A DNA stretch of 64,000 nucleotides. Source: Neobacillus sp. Marseille-Q6967. GTDB lineage: Bacteria; Bacillota; Bacilli; Bacillales; Cytobacillaceae. The notes under the pieces were generated by a model, which saw only the letters and a program-made list of their open reading frames with translations, was not told the DNA's origin and did no database searches. The stretch is taken from the NCBI RefSeq assembly GCF_946151075.1, contig NZ_CAMGZB010000001.1:1974001-2038000 (forward strand), read 5' to 3'. Below, one piece after another: positions 33,415 through 42,690 of the stretch (its first letter is position 1; each line of letters begins with the position of its first letter). The position numbers were made by a program, and so were the translations under genes.

Positions 33415-34516
33415 ATGGAATTAGCAGAAATCCGTAATGAACTTGAAAAAATAGCTAAGCGATTAGCAGACTTTAGGGGGTCTCTTTGACCTCGAAAATA
33501 AGGAAGCTCGGATTGCAGAGCTAGAGGACCAGATGCTGCATCCTGACTTTTGGAATGACCAACAGGCAGCACAAACGGTCATTAGTGAGTCGAATGCATT
33601 GAAAGACCAGGTAAATGAGTTTCATTCACTATATGAATCATTTGAAAATCTGGAAGTCAGCTATGAGCTAGTGAAGGAAGAAAGTGATGCGGAGTTACAA
33701 GCAGAACTTGAAGAAGAACTCACTCAACTAACATCACGATTAAATCAATTTGAGCTGCAATTACTCTTAAGTGAGGAATATGATAAAAACAATGCCATTT
33801 TAGAATTGCATCCAGGTGCAGGCGGAACAGAGTCGCAGGACTGGGGTTCCATGCTTCTACGGATGTATACAAGATGGGCGGAAAAGAAGGGCTTTAAGGT
33901 AGAAACACTTGATTACCTTCCAGGTGATGAGGCCGGGATTAAAAGTGTTACATTAGCAATAAAAGGTCATAATGCATATGGTTATTTGAAGGCTGAAAAA
34001 GGTGTCCACCGTCTAGTCAGAATTTCACCTTTTGATGCATCTGGCCGTCGACATACATCCTTTGTATCGTGCGAGGTCATGCCTGAATTCAATGATGAGA
34101 TTCAGATTGATATTCGTACTGAAGATTTAAAAATTGATACGTACCGTGCAAGTGGAGCGGGTGGACAGCATATTAATACAACCGATTCTGCGGTACGGAT
34201 TACCCATATCCCAACTGGTGTAGTCGTAACGTGTCAAACGGAACGTTCACAAATTAAAAACCGCGAACAAGCGATGAAAATGCTGAAAGCAAAACTTTAT
34301 CAACGAGAAATTGAACAGCAGGAAAAAGAATTACTTGAGATTCGCGGTGAGCAAAAGGAGATCGGCTGGGGAAGCCAAATCCGCTCCTACGTCTTCCACC
34401 CATATTCAATGGTAAAAGATCACCGGACAAATACCGAAAGCGGTAACGTCCAAGCCGTGATGGATGGGGATCTAGATCAGTTTATCAATGCATATCTGCG
34501 CTCCAGAATTTCGTAA
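33415..34516 (+). CDS. prfB: Peptide chain release factor 2, programmed +1 frameshift
   Basis: RF2 recognises UGA and UAA and triggers peptide release. The first 24 codons (ATG at 33415 to CTT at 33484-33486) meet an in-frame TGA at 33487-33489. The classic shift site CTT-TGA-C, preceded by the Shine-Dalgarno-like AGGGGG (33475-33480), lets the ribosome skip one base and continue from GAC at 33488. The joined product has 366 residues, as in B. subtilis. SPFDASGRR (stop-codon recognition region) and GAGGQHIN (catalytic GGQ) are visible. This gives RF2-dependent autoregulation. Confidence 0.96.
33475..33490 (+). other. prfB programmed +1 frameshift signal
   Basis: AGGGGGTCTCTTTGAC: internal Shine-Dalgarno, slippery CTT and the poorly terminating TGAC context. 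It is a textbook signal conserved in most bacteria. Confidence 0.95.
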
Positions 34517-34524
34517 CCGTAGAA

Positions 34525-34560
34525 AAAGATGTATGCGACTTGCATACATCTTTTTATTTT
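34525..34560 (+). terminator. Terminator after prfB
   Basis: AAAGATGTATGC and GCATACATCTTT pair around GACTT, followed by T-rich sequence. Confidence 0.88.
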
Positions 34561-34736
34561 TATAGGTAATGGAAAAATCCAACTCATTAAAACCCTCAAA
34601 TTAGCAAATGCTAATAAAAATTTACTCCTTTAATGCGTCACTTTAATGCCATTTACACCAGATTTTTCCCATGCTATACTCACTTTCGGCAAGTGTAGAA
34701 ATTATAGTAGAAATAGCAGTATAAGGGGAATAAACG

Positions 34737-35603
34737 ATGACTAGAAAACGAAATCTTATAGAAATTCAGCCTAAGTTTGAGATGGCACTTGAATATGTTT
34801 TTGTACTAATTGGTTCGGCGATTGTGGCATTATCCTTCAATGTTTTCTTGCTGCCAAACCAAATTGCCTCCGGAGGGGTCAGCGGGATTAGTACCATCCT
34901 GCTTAACGTATTTGGATGGGAACCTGCCTACGTCCAATGGGCCTTTAACATTCCGCTGTTTATTGCTGGAGTTATTTTATTAGGAAAACAATTTGGCGTA
35001 AAAACTCTAGTAGGGACGATATTTTTACCCCTAGTTGTATTTTTAACAAGCCACATAGAACCATGGACGAACGATGCTTTACTTGGAGCCTTGTTTGGCG
35101 GAATCGGTGTTGGTCTCGGTTTAGGAATTGTGTTTAGAGGGAATGCCTCGACGGGCGGCACGGACCTGGCTGCACAAATTATCAATAAATATACTGGATT
35201 AACGTTAGGAACCTGTGTGGTCCTGATCGATGGACTTATCGTGATAACCGCTGCGATTGTTTTTGACATTGAACGCGGATTATATGCACTAATCGCTCTC
35301 TATGTTACAAGCAAAACGATTGATATTGTTCAAGTTGGTTTTGGCAGATCAAAAACGGCAATGATTATTACGAATAAACAAGAGGAAGTTCGACAAGGAA
35401 TTTTGAATAAGATAGACCGTGGTGTAACAAAACTATCTGCATACGGTGGTTTTACGGATCATGAGCGTCCGGTCCTTATGTGCGTGGTTGACCAAAGAGA
35501 GTTCACGAAATTGAAACAATTGGTTAAAACCCTTGACCCTGCTGCGTTTGTCGTTGTAATGGATGCCGCGGAGGTACTTGGTGAAGGTTTCAAACGCGCT
35601 TAG
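34737..35603 (+). CDS. yvjA: YitT family membrane protein (YvjA-like)
   Basis: A 288-residue protein with about five N-terminal hydrophobic helices (LPNQIASGGVSGISTI, GIGVGLGLGIVFRGNASTGGTDLAAQI) and a C-terminal cytoplasmic DUF2179 domain (TAMIITNKQEEVRQGI, DRGVTKLSAYGGFTDHERPVLMCVV). This is the YitT/UPF0750 family; B. subtilis YvjA lies at the same place between prfB and cccB. Function is unestablished. Confidence 0.85.
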   Translation: MTRKRNLIEIQPKFEMALEYVFVLIGSAIVALSFNVFLLPNQIASGGVSGISTILLNVFGWEPAYVQWAFNIPLFIAGVILLGKQFGVKTLVGTIFLPLVVFLTSHIEPWTNDALLGALFGGIGVGLGLGIVFRGNASTGGTDLAAQIINKYTGLTLGTCVVLIDGLIVITAAIVFDIERGLYALIALYVTSKTIDIVQVGFGRSKTAMIITNKQEEVRQGILNKIDRGVTKLSAYGGFTDHERPVLMCVVDQREFTKLKQLVKTLDPAAFVVVMDAAEVLGEGFKRA

Positions 35604-35654
35604 AACTGGTTATACTAGGTATGTATGGTATTTTGTTCAAAAAGGGGGATTAAA

Positions 35655-35987
35655 ATGAAGAAAAAGCTACTAACGATGTTATTAGGAACGGCTCTTGTAT
35701 TGGGGCTGGCTGCGTGTGGGGGCGGCAATGATGAAGGCGGCGATGGCGGTGGTGACACTGCACAAGGCGGCGGGGATGCTGAAAAAATCTTCACGCAAAA
35801 GTGCTCAAGCTGTCATGGTGAGAAACTTGAAGGCGGTATGGGACCTAATTTACAAAAAGTTGGCGCAAGCAAATCGAAGGAAGAAATTGCCGGCATTATT
35901 GAAAATGGTCAAGGCGGTATGCCTGCAGGCCTCATCGAAGGAGAAGAGCTTGATAAAGTGGCAGATTGGCTTGCTTCTAAAAAGTAA
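35655..35987 (+). CDS. cccB: Cytochrome c-551 lipoprotein CccB
   Basis: A 110-residue mono-haem cytochrome c tethered by a lipid on the outer face of the membrane. The lipobox LAAC (near residues 17-20) is followed by a Gly/Asp-rich linker and one haem motif, CSSCH, with axial Met in GGMPAGL. The ATG at 35655 follows AAAAAGGGGG; an upstream ATG at 35625 would place ten residues before a normal signal peptide. It carries electrons to cytochrome oxidase in Bacillus and could also exchange electrons with the multihaem proteins nearby. Confidence 0.92.
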   Translation: MKKKLLTMLLGTALVLGLAACGGGNDEGGDGGGDTAQGGGDAEKIFTQKCSSCHGEKLEGGMGPNLQKVGASKSKEEIAGIIENGQGGMPAGLIEGEELDKVADWLASKK

Positions 35988-36000
35988 AAATAGATTTAAA

Positions 36001-36039
36001 AAAACGTTCTGTTTTTCGCACAGGACGTTTTTTATTTTT
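36001..36039 (+). terminator. Terminator after cccB
   Basis: AAAACGTTCTGT and ACAGGACGTTTT pair around TTTTCGC, then a T-rich tail. Confidence 0.85.
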
Positions 36040-36135
36040 CAAAATTTGTCGAAAAAAATAGAGATTAATGTTAGTATATGTAAATTTTTGAAAAGAAACT
36101 GTAATAATTTTACCGCTTTAATTAATGGTTTTGAA

Positions 36136-36240
36136 TGTTATAATGGGTCTATGCGAAATCCTACGGTTTTTGTCTAGGATTTTGTTTTTATGCAATAAAA
36201 TAATAGGTTATTGTCGAATAATCTTGATTCGAAATAACTT
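36136..36240 (+). promoter_or_regulatory. ftsE promoter and structured leader
   Basis: An extended -10 (TGTTATAAT, 36136-36144) precedes two hairpins: AAATCCTA/TAGGATTT (about 36157-36182) followed by TGTTTTTA, which resembles a terminator only some 15-20 nt into the transcript, and AGGTTATTGTCGAAT/ATTCGAAATAACTT (36205-36240), a long stem with a 7-base loop. This layout could be a leader that controls ftsEX, but it matches no riboswitch class I know. Confidence 0.4.
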
Positions 36241-36258
36241 ACAATAGGTGATTATAAT

Positions 36259-36945
36259 ATGATTGAACTGCAAGAAGTATTTAAAAAATACCCAAATGGT
36301 GTTTCAGCTATCAACGGGATAGATGTTCGGATTAACCAAGGTGAGTTTGTTTATGTGGTGGGTCCAAGTGGAGCAGGGAAATCTACCTTCATTAAGATGA
36401 TGTACCGTGAAGAAGTACCAACTTCAGGAACAATCACAATGAACGGTGTTAACCTTGCAAAACTAAAGATGAAAAAAGTTCCTTTGTTCCGACGGAATTT
36501 AGGTGTGGTCTTTCAGGATTTTAAGCTGCTTCCGATGTTAACAGTATATGAAAACGTCGCGTTTGCTCTAGAAGTAATTGAAGCACAGCCGAAATATATT
36601 AAAAAACGTGTGATGGAAGTATTGGATCTTGTAGGCCTTAAACATAAAGCAAGAATGCTGCCGACAGAGCTTTCGGGCGGGGAACAGCAGCGTGTTTCCA
36701 TTGCCCGTTCGATTGTGAACTCTCCAAAGGTAGTGATTGCCGATGAGCCAACAGGTAATCTAGATCCTGAAACATCTTGGGAGATTATGAATATTTTTGA
36801 AGAAATTAATAATCGAGGAACGACTATCGTCATGGCAACGCATAACCGTGAAATTGTTAATACAATAAGACATCGGGTCATTGCCATTGAAGGTGGAAGA
36901 ATCGCCCGCGATGAACAAAGAGGGGAGTACGGTTATGAAAATTAG
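36259..36945 (+). CDS. ftsE: Cell-division ABC transporter ATPase FtsE
   Basis: A 228-residue ABC ATPase that with FtsX gates peptidoglycan hydrolases; in Bacillus FtsEX also affects elongation and sporulation. Walker A is GPSGAGKST (residues 36-44), the signature LSGGEQQRVSIAR is near 138, Walker B VVIADEPTGNLDP near 160 and the switch His in MATHN near 195. The start follows a modest AGGTGAT. It overlaps ftsX by 11 bases. Confidence 0.96.
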   Translation: MIELQEVFKKYPNGVSAINGIDVRINQGEFVYVVGPSGAGKSTFIKMMYREEVPTSGTITMNGVNLAKLKMKKVPLFRRNLGVVFQDFKLLPMLTVYENVAFALEVIEAQPKYIKKRVMEVLDLVGLKHKARMLPTELSGGEQQRVSIARSIVNSPKVVIADEPTGNLDPETSWEIMNIFEEINNRGTTIVMATHNREIVNTIRHRVIAIEGGRIARDEQRGEYGYEN

Positions 36946-37828
36946 AACTCTAGGCCGTCATGCCCGCGAAAGCTTAAAGAGCATTACAAGAAATGGATGG
37001 ATGACCTTTGCTTCGGTTAGTGCCGTAACGGTTACTCTCATCTTGGTCGGTGTCTTTTTCGTTATTATGATGAACCTAAATAGAGTTGCTCAGACAATTG
37101 AAGAAGACGTACAAATACGTGTTCATATCGATGTAGCAGCAAATGAAGAGGATCAGAAAAAGTTACAAAGTGCGATTGAAAATATTCCTGAAGTTAATAC
37201 TGTCACCTACTCATCAAAAGAACAGGAACTAGAGGCTTTGATTAAAAGTATGGGTGAGGATGGACAGGCTTTTAAACTTTTTGAGCAGGACAATCCGCTT
37301 AACGACGTCTTTATTGTAAAAACTAAAAATCCAAATGACACGATGAAAGCAGCAGAGAAAATCGGAAAGCTAGAATATGTCAGCAAAGCTGTTTATGGTA
37401 AGGGCACGGTTGAAAAATTATTTAATTTTATTAACGCCAGCCGCAATGTCGGAATTGTATTGATTGCTGGATTATTTTTTACAGCCATCTTCTTAATTTC
37501 CAATACCATTAAAATTACGATTATCGCGAGAAGAAGAGAAATTAAAATCATGCGTTTAGTCGGAGCTACGAATGCATTTATCCGCTGGCCATTCTTTTTA
37601 GAAGGATTATGGCTTGGAATCCTTGGAAGTATCCTTCCAATTATTCTCCTTTCAATTGCTTATTATAATGCTTATCAATATCTTGCTCCGAAATTAGTAG
37701 GAAACTTCATTCAAATCTTGCCTTTTGAACCGTTTGTTTACCAAGTTTCCGGACTTTTAATCTTAATGGGAGCCTTAATTGGTGTTTGGGGAAGTCTGAT
37801 GTCAGTTCGAAAATTCTTAAAAGTATAA
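36935..37828 (+). CDS. ftsX: Cell-division ABC permease FtsX
   Basis: A 297-residue permease with four membrane helices and a large extracellular loop (about residues 50-165) that contacts hydrolase activators. The start at 36935 (KIRTLGRHARESLKSITRNGWMT) follows GAGGGGAG and overlaps ftsE. SNTIKITIIARRREIKIMRLVGAT near 200 is the FtsX/MacB signature. A GC-rich hairpin without a T run (about 37840-37866) follows and precedes the M23 hydrolase gene, so partial read-through to that gene is likely. Confidence 0.95.
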   Translation: MKIRTLGRHARESLKSITRNGWMTFASVSAVTVTLILVGVFFVIMMNLNRVAQTIEEDVQIRVHIDVAANEEDQKKLQSAIENIPEVNTVTYSSKEQELEALIKSMGEDGQAFKLFEQDNPLNDVFIVKTKNPNDTMKAAEKIGKLEYVSKAVYGKGTVEKLFNFINASRNVGIVLIAGLFFTAIFLISNTIKITIIARRREIKIMRLVGATNAFIRWPFFLEGLWLGILGSILPIILLSIAYYNAYQYLAPKLVGNFIQILPFEPFVYQVSGLLILMGALIGVWGSLMSVRKFLKV

Positions 37829-37930
37829 TTGAAAAATCCGGGAGGGCAGCGGAATACTGGCCCTCCTGTTATGACTAAAAATCAATGAAACTATCAGTAC
37901 ATAAATAGAAAGAGAGAGGAGAGTCGGACA

Positions 37931-39235
37931 TTGAAGAAGTCACTCAAGATGTTTGCTGTTTCCGCAGTGGTAGGAATCAGCAGTATGTTCGGAGGCATTG
38001 CAGAAGCTGAATCTGTTTCAAGTTTAAAGGAACAGCAAAATCAGGTGCAAAAAGACCGTTCGAACGTAAAATCAGATATTAATAAAGTAGATGAACAGCT
38101 TAATAGTCTAAAAGACCAGCAGGAAGACGTAAAGTCTGAAATGCAGCGGATTGACTTTGCGATTGATGATACCCATGCTAAAATCCGCGAAAAAACTGCC
38201 AAGATCGAAGAAACAAAGGCAGAAATTACAAGGCTACAAGAAGAAATTAAAGTGACCAAAGAACGGATTGATAAGCGTAACGAGTTATTAAAGGAGCGTG
38301 CCCGTAATTATCAGGTTACTGGCGGAATGGTCAGTTATCTTGATGTGTTAATGGGTGCAAAGGATTTTAGTGATTTCATTGGCCGTGCCAGTGCAGTGGC
38401 CACAATTATGCAGGCTGATCAGGAGATTTTAAAACAGCATGAAGCCGATAAAAAAAGCTTAGAGGAAAATCAGGCAAAAGTAGAAGTAGAACTTGCCAGT
38501 GTAGAAACGATGCTAAATGAATTAGAAGAAATGAATCAGCAATTAAATGCTCAGCGAGAAGAAAAAAATCAGTTATTAGCAACACTAGAAAAGCAGGAAG
38601 AAGAAATTCATGAACACAAAATGGAATTACAGGAAGAGGAAAACTTATTAGCCGCACAGGAATCGGCCATTCAAAGAGCGATTCAGCTCGAGCAAGAGAG
38701 GGCCGCCGCTGCTGCCGCTAAAGCCGCCGCTGTTGCTGCTGCTGCTTCATCATCTTCTGGTAATTCAACCAGTGGCGGTGAATTGTCTGCACCATCTGCA
38801 CCATCTGCACCAGTGTCAAGCGGAGCATTTACAATGCCTGCTCCTGGTACGTTTACCTCCGGTTTTGGAAATCGTGACAGCTTCCGTCCTGGAGATTTCC
38901 ACTATGGTATTGACATTGCTAACCGTGCAGGGAATGTTCCAATATGGGCAGTGGCAGATGGAGTCGTCATCCGTTCCTATTATTCTAGCAGTTATGGAAA
39001 TGTAGTCTTTATTGCTCATTCGGTAAACGGTCAGACCTATACCACTGTATCCGCTCATATGGAAACCCGGATGGTTTCTGCTGGTGATACTGTCAGCAAA
39101 GGCCAGCAGATTGGAATCATGGGCAGTACGGGTGATTCAACTGGTAAACATTTGCATTTTGAACTTCACCGAGGACAATGGACTGCGAGTAAAGGCAATG
39201 CAATCAACCCAGTCGGAATTGTTCCAATGCCATAG
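37931..39235 (+). CDS. Secreted coiled-coil M23 peptidase (FtsEX-associated hydrolase or activator)
   Basis: A 434-residue exported protein starting with TTG (GAGGAGA upstream). The signal peptide ends near IAEAES. A long coiled-coil region (about 30-255, Gln/Glu/Lys-rich; with an LLKERARNYQVTGGMVSYLDVLMGAKDFSDF hairpin region) resembles the PcsB/EnvC/CwlO N-terminal domain that docks onto FtsX. An Ala/Ser-rich linker leads to a C-terminal LytM (M23) domain with zinc motifs HYGIDIA and HLHFELH. It follows ftsX, so it is the likely effector of FtsEX. Confidence 0.85.
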   Translation: MKKSLKMFAVSAVVGISSMFGGIAEAESVSSLKEQQNQVQKDRSNVKSDINKVDEQLNSLKDQQEDVKSEMQRIDFAIDDTHAKIREKTAKIEETKAEITRLQEEIKVTKERIDKRNELLKERARNYQVTGGMVSYLDVLMGAKDFSDFIGRASAVATIMQADQEILKQHEADKKSLEENQAKVEVELASVETMLNELEEMNQQLNAQREEKNQLLATLEKQEEEIHEHKMELQEEENLLAAQESAIQRAIQLEQERAAAAAAKAAAVAAAASSSSGNSTSGGELSAPSAPSAPVSSGAFTMPAPGTFTSGFGNRDSFRPGDFHYGIDIANRAGNVPIWAVADGVVIRSYYSSSYGNVVFIAHSVNGQTYTTVSAHMETRMVSAGDTVSKGQQIGIMGSTGDSTGKHLHFELHRGQWTASKGNAINPVGIVPMP

Positions 39236-39272
39236 GAAAAATAAAGTGTACCATCTTCAATGACCGATACTT

Positions 39273-39309
39273 GAAAGAACTTTGCATTAAAAGCAAAGTT
39301 CTTTTTTTA
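39273..39309 (+). terminator. Terminator after the M23 gene
   Basis: GAAAGAACTTTGC and GCAAAGTTCTTTT pair around ATTAAAA, followed by T. Confidence 0.88.
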
Positions 39310-39343
39310 TGGCTGTGTTAAAGAACATTGATTTTGTAATAAT

Positions 39344-39472
39344 GTTGATTGGAGCGGAAGGCGCGAGACTCCTGCGGGATTACGGGGTAGGGTTGACCCC
39401 GCAGGTGCTAAAGCGCCGAGGGGGCTCCCCGGACCGCCCGGGGAAAGCGAAGCGCCTGGAGCGCAAATCAAC
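39344..39472. repeat. GC-rich Bacillaceae intergenic repeat element
   Basis: A 129-bp GC-rich block bounded by GTTGATTGGAGCG and the near-inverse CGCAAATCAAC. Inside are complementary pairs (CTCCTGCGGG with CCCGCAG; GGCGC with GCGCC). I recognise this as a widespread structured repeat of Bacillus-related genomes; its function is unknown. It lies in a 407-bp gap that otherwise holds the M23 terminator and the ctpB upstream region. Confidence 0.75.
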
Positions 39473-39642
39473 AGACAAGTTTACACTAATAAAACCAATA
39501 AACCTGCTTCTTTTAGAGGAAAGTGATATCCCTATATGGAAATAACTCATAACTCGTCCCTTCTGTACATATAAGTTATTAATCAGGTACTACGTTATAT
39601 TTAATTAATAGCTATTTTTGGAGCACATGAGGGGGAAACCGA

Positions 39643-41094
39643 ATGAGAAGTAAATGGTTGGCACTGCTGCTAATTGGTTCGCTTTTAACAGGAGCAGGCG
39701 GAACATATGCTGGAATGCAGCTGCTTGATAAAGATGAGGAAAATTTTGTCCAAGAGCAGAAGAAAACAGGTGAGACTACTGAAGAACAGTCTAACCCGGA
39801 TAATCTAAAAAAAGTTAATCAGGCATATGATTTGATCTTAAGCCGTTATGTTGAAAAAGTAGAAAGTGATAAATTAATTGAGGGTGCAATTCAAGGAATG
39901 CTCTCGGTTCTTGATGACCCCTATTCGGTTTATATGAATAAAGAAACCGCACAGCAATTCAGTCAAACGCTGGAATCCTCGTTTGAAGGAATCGGTGCCG
40001 AAGTGGGAATGATGGATGGAAAGATCGTGATTGTCTCTCCATTCAAAGATTCACCAGCTGAAAAAGCGGGCTTAAAGCCAAACGATCAAATTTTAAAAGT
40101 CGACGGTGAAAGTGTTGAGGGACTCGACCTTAGTAAAGCAACCTTAAAAATTCGCGGAAAAAAAGGAACAAAAGTAAAACTTGAAATTTCTCGAAAGGGA
40201 TTAAAAGAACCGCTTACGATTTCTGTTACCCGTGATGAAATCCCGCTTCAAACCATCCATGCTTCCGTTAAAAAACAGGACGGGGAAAAGATTGGTTATA
40301 TCGAAATAACCAGCTTTTCAGAAGATACTGCCAGTGACTTTAAAAAGGAATTAACAGCATTAGAAAAGCAGGATATTGACGGATTAATCCTCGATGTTCG
40401 CGGCAATCCCGGAGGACTTCTATTAAGTGTTGAAGAAATTTTAAAAGAATTTGTACCAAAGGATAAGCCCTACGTTCAAATTGAGGAACGAACAGGTGAA
40501 AAGAGGCGTTATTTTTCTAATTTAACTGAAAAGAAAGATTATCCAGTAGCGGTACTTATAAATAAAGGGAGTGCTTCTGCTTCAGAGATTTTAGCAGGCT
40601 CGCTAAAAGAAGCAGCAGGTTATCAATTAGTAGGGGAAACAACCTTCGGAAAAGGAACGGTTCAGCAGGCGGTTGATATGGGAGACGGCAGCAACATTAA
40701 ACTAACGTTATTCAAATGGCTGACACCGGATGGTAATTGGATTCATAAAAAAGGTATTAAACCAGATGTTGCCATCAATCAGCCGGCTATCTTTGATACC
40801 CACCCTTTACAAATTGAAGAACCATTAAAAGAAGATATGAACAATGAACAAGTAAAAAATGCACAGGAAATATTAAAAGGATTAGGATTTGCCCCTGGCA
40901 GAACCGACGGTTATTTTAGCAGTGAAACTACAATTGCGGTCAAAGCGTTCCAACAGCAGCAGAAACTAGAACCAACAGGGGAAATAGACAATAAAACAGC
41001 AGCCCAACTTGAGGAAGCGGCCATCAAAGAAATGAAAAAAGAGAAAAATGATTTACAGTTGCAAACAGCACTAAGGTTAATTATACAAAAGTAA
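39643..41094 (+). CDS. ctpB: Carboxy-terminal processing protease CtpB (S41)
   Basis: A 483-residue serine protease with an N-terminal signal anchor, a PDZ domain (about residues 100-180; FEGIGAEVG, PAEKAGLKPNDQILKVDG), the S41 catalytic domain with Ser in KGSASASEILAGS and Lys in TTFGKGTVQ (Ser-Lys dyad), and a C-terminal peptidoglycan-binding domain (about 405-470). In B. subtilis CtpB signals across the forespore membranes by cleaving SpoIVFA. It precedes minJ as in B. subtilis. Confidence 0.93.
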   Translation: MRSKWLALLLIGSLLTGAGGTYAGMQLLDKDEENFVQEQKKTGETTEEQSNPDNLKKVNQAYDLILSRYVEKVESDKLIEGAIQGMLSVLDDPYSVYMNKETAQQFSQTLESSFEGIGAEVGMMDGKIVIVSPFKDSPAEKAGLKPNDQILKVDGESVEGLDLSKATLKIRGKKGTKVKLEISRKGLKEPLTISVTRDEIPLQTIHASVKKQDGEKIGYIEITSFSEDTASDFKKELTALEKQDIDGLILDVRGNPGGLLLSVEEILKEFVPKDKPYVQIEERTGEKRRYFSNLTEKKDYPVAVLINKGSASASEILAGSLKEAAGYQLVGETTFGKGTVQQAVDMGDGSNIKLTLFKWLTPDGNWIHKKGIKPDVAINQPAIFDTHPLQIEEPLKEDMNNEQVKNAQEILKGLGFAPGRTDGYFSSETTIAVKAFQQQQKLEPTGEIDNKTAAQLEEAAIKEMKKEKNDLQLQTALRLIIQK

Positions 41095-41096
41095 TC

Positions 41097-41122
41097 AAAA
41101 GGGGCTCCGGCCTCTTTTTTTA
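41097..41122 (+). terminator. Terminator after ctpB
   Basis: AAAGGGGC and GCCTCTTT pair with a short loop, then T7. Confidence 0.7.
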
Positions 41123-41156
41123 TGTGTTTTTTAGACAAGGCTTATTTTGCACCCTT

Positions 41157-41230
41157 TGTGGAAATATTGAAAATTTCCACAGAAATAGCCTGTGGATTTC
41201 GGGGAAATAAGTCGAATTTCCACGGAAATA
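41157..41230. repeat. Palindromic TTTCCAC repeats upstream of minJ
   Basis: TGTGGAAAT (41157-41165) and ATTTCCACA (41173-41181) form a perfect 9-bp inverted repeat. A second, imperfect one pairs CCTGTGGATTTCG (from 41189) with CGAATTTCCACGG (to 41225). ATTTCCACAGAAATA and ATTTCCACGGAAATA recur 43 bp apart. No known operator was recognised. The 297-bp gap otherwise holds the ctpB terminator and minJ leader. Confidence 0.55.
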
Positions 41231-41391
41231 ATCTTGATTTCTTGTGCTTTATCTAATCCATTCGACACATTTTTTATTTTTTCTAGAAACTAGCAATATG
41301 CACTGCTTTATCATTTTGGTAAAATAAAGTTTAAGAGACTTTTACAAATTCAGGTATATAGAAATTTCTAATAGAGGCAGGTGACAGCAAA

Positions 41392-42585
41392 TTGTTAGTA
41401 GAATGGCTTTTTGAGCTGTTAAAAGGGGCAGGCAAATTTTTTCTTAATCCAGTGTTTTACTATCTGTTTTTCCTTTCTGGTGTATTGGGTGTAATGAGAG
41501 TAAAACGGGAGCGAAAAAATTTTCATGTCCGGGCTTTTGATGCCTATTTCGAACTTCGTCAGTTAGTTCCTACAGGTTTAATAGCTGGTATGGTTCTCTC
41601 TGGTATTGTATTGGCAGCAGGTATTGCGGTACCATTTGCGACAATACTTCTCATTGCCGCCTTCACGTTTTTATGGAGCTTTACAACGAATGCCCGGCTC
41701 ATGTCACCTGCATACACAGTAGGTGCTGCCTTTTTTGCGATGATCATGATCGCAGGAAATGACTGGAGCTTCCCGATATTTTCAAATGCGTTTCAATCCA
41801 TCGGGGACAGCGTCTATCCATCCATTGTTGTGCTTTTAGGTTTGCTTATCATTGCAGAAGGTTTTATGATTCTCAAAAATGGAAGTATCGGAACATCTCC
41901 TAAGCTGGCAAAAAGTAAACGAGGACAAGTCGTTGGTGCCCACGAAGTGAAACGTTTATGGCTGCTGCCGGTATTATTATTGGTACCGGGAGAGGCTCTC
42001 GGGCTTCCTTTCGAGTGGTGGCCGGTTTTTCATTTAGGAGCAGAAAAGTACTCGCTAATTTTTGTTCCGTTTGCCGTTGGATTGCATCAGCATATTCAAG
42101 GGCGGCTTCCAAAGATAGCCCTAGCTTTATATGGCCGGAGAATAATGGTTTTGGGAATTGTCATAACTCTCTCATCAGTAATCGGATATTGGTATCCACT
42201 AGCTTCTATCGTAGTTGCAGCATTAGCCATCGTTGGACGTGAAACCATTGCATTATTGCAGCGCATGAAAGATGACAGTCTGCCGTTTTATTTTTCTAAA
42301 AAGAGTAAAGGCCTGATGATTATTGGCGTTATTCCAGGGTCGCCCGCTGATAAAATGGGACTCCAAGTCGGCGAGATTGTTTCAAAAGTTAATGGAGTGA
42401 AGGTTCAGGATGAACAAGCGCTTTATGAGGCATTACAAAAGAACCGTGCCCACTGCAAACTAGAAGTCCTAGACACAAGCGAGGAGGTCCGCTTCGTGCA
42501 GCGATTATTGTACGAAGGCGACCACCACGAACTAGGAATCTTATTTGTACAAGAAGAACGGAAATTTGATGAAAGAATAGGATAA
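41392..42585 (+). CDS. minJ: Division-site topology protein MinJ
   Basis: A 397-residue membrane protein linking DivIVA with MinD to place the division septum. It has about eight hydrophobic segments in the first 300 residues and a C-terminal PDZ domain (KSKGLMIIGVIPGSPADKMGLQVGEIVSKVNG). The TTG start follows GAGGCAGGTGA. Position downstream of ctpB matches B. subtilis yvjD/minJ. Confidence 0.88.
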   Translation: MLVEWLFELLKGAGKFFLNPVFYYLFFLSGVLGVMRVKRERKNFHVRAFDAYFELRQLVPTGLIAGMVLSGIVLAAGIAVPFATILLIAAFTFLWSFTTNARLMSPAYTVGAAFFAMIMIAGNDWSFPIFSNAFQSIGDSVYPSIVVLLGLLIIAEGFMILKNGSIGTSPKLAKSKRGQVVGAHEVKRLWLLPVLLLVPGEALGLPFEWWPVFHLGAEKYSLIFVPFAVGLHQHIQGRLPKIALALYGRRIMVLGIVITLSSVIGYWYPLASIVVAALAIVGRETIALLQRMKDDSLPFYFSKKSKGLMIIGVIPGSPADKMGLQVGEIVSKVNGVKVQDEQALYEALQKNRAHCKLEVLDTSEEVRFVQRLLYEGDHHELGILFVQEERKFDERIG

Positions 42586-42591
42586 ATAAGT

Positions 42592-42623
42592 AACCAAAGG
42601 ATAATGTTCCTTTGGTTTTTTTT
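42592..42623 (+). terminator. Terminator after minJ
   Basis: AACCAAAGG and CCTTTGGTT pair around ATAATGTT, followed by T7. Confidence 0.88.
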
Positions 42624-42690
42624 GTATAATTGGCACTTCATCGGCTAAACCTAAAGTGGGAAAATTATCCGTGAAAGGTGGTTTAGCCAT

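Noticed and set aside
33415..33490. prfB as a broken gene because of its early TGA
   Set aside because: The CTT-TGA-C site with upstream AGGGGG is the standard programmed frameshift, not damage.
39309..39545. 78-codon plus-strand ORF after the M23 gene
   Set aside because: It runs through the GC-rich Bacillaceae repeat element, has no ribosome site, and its composition follows the repeat.
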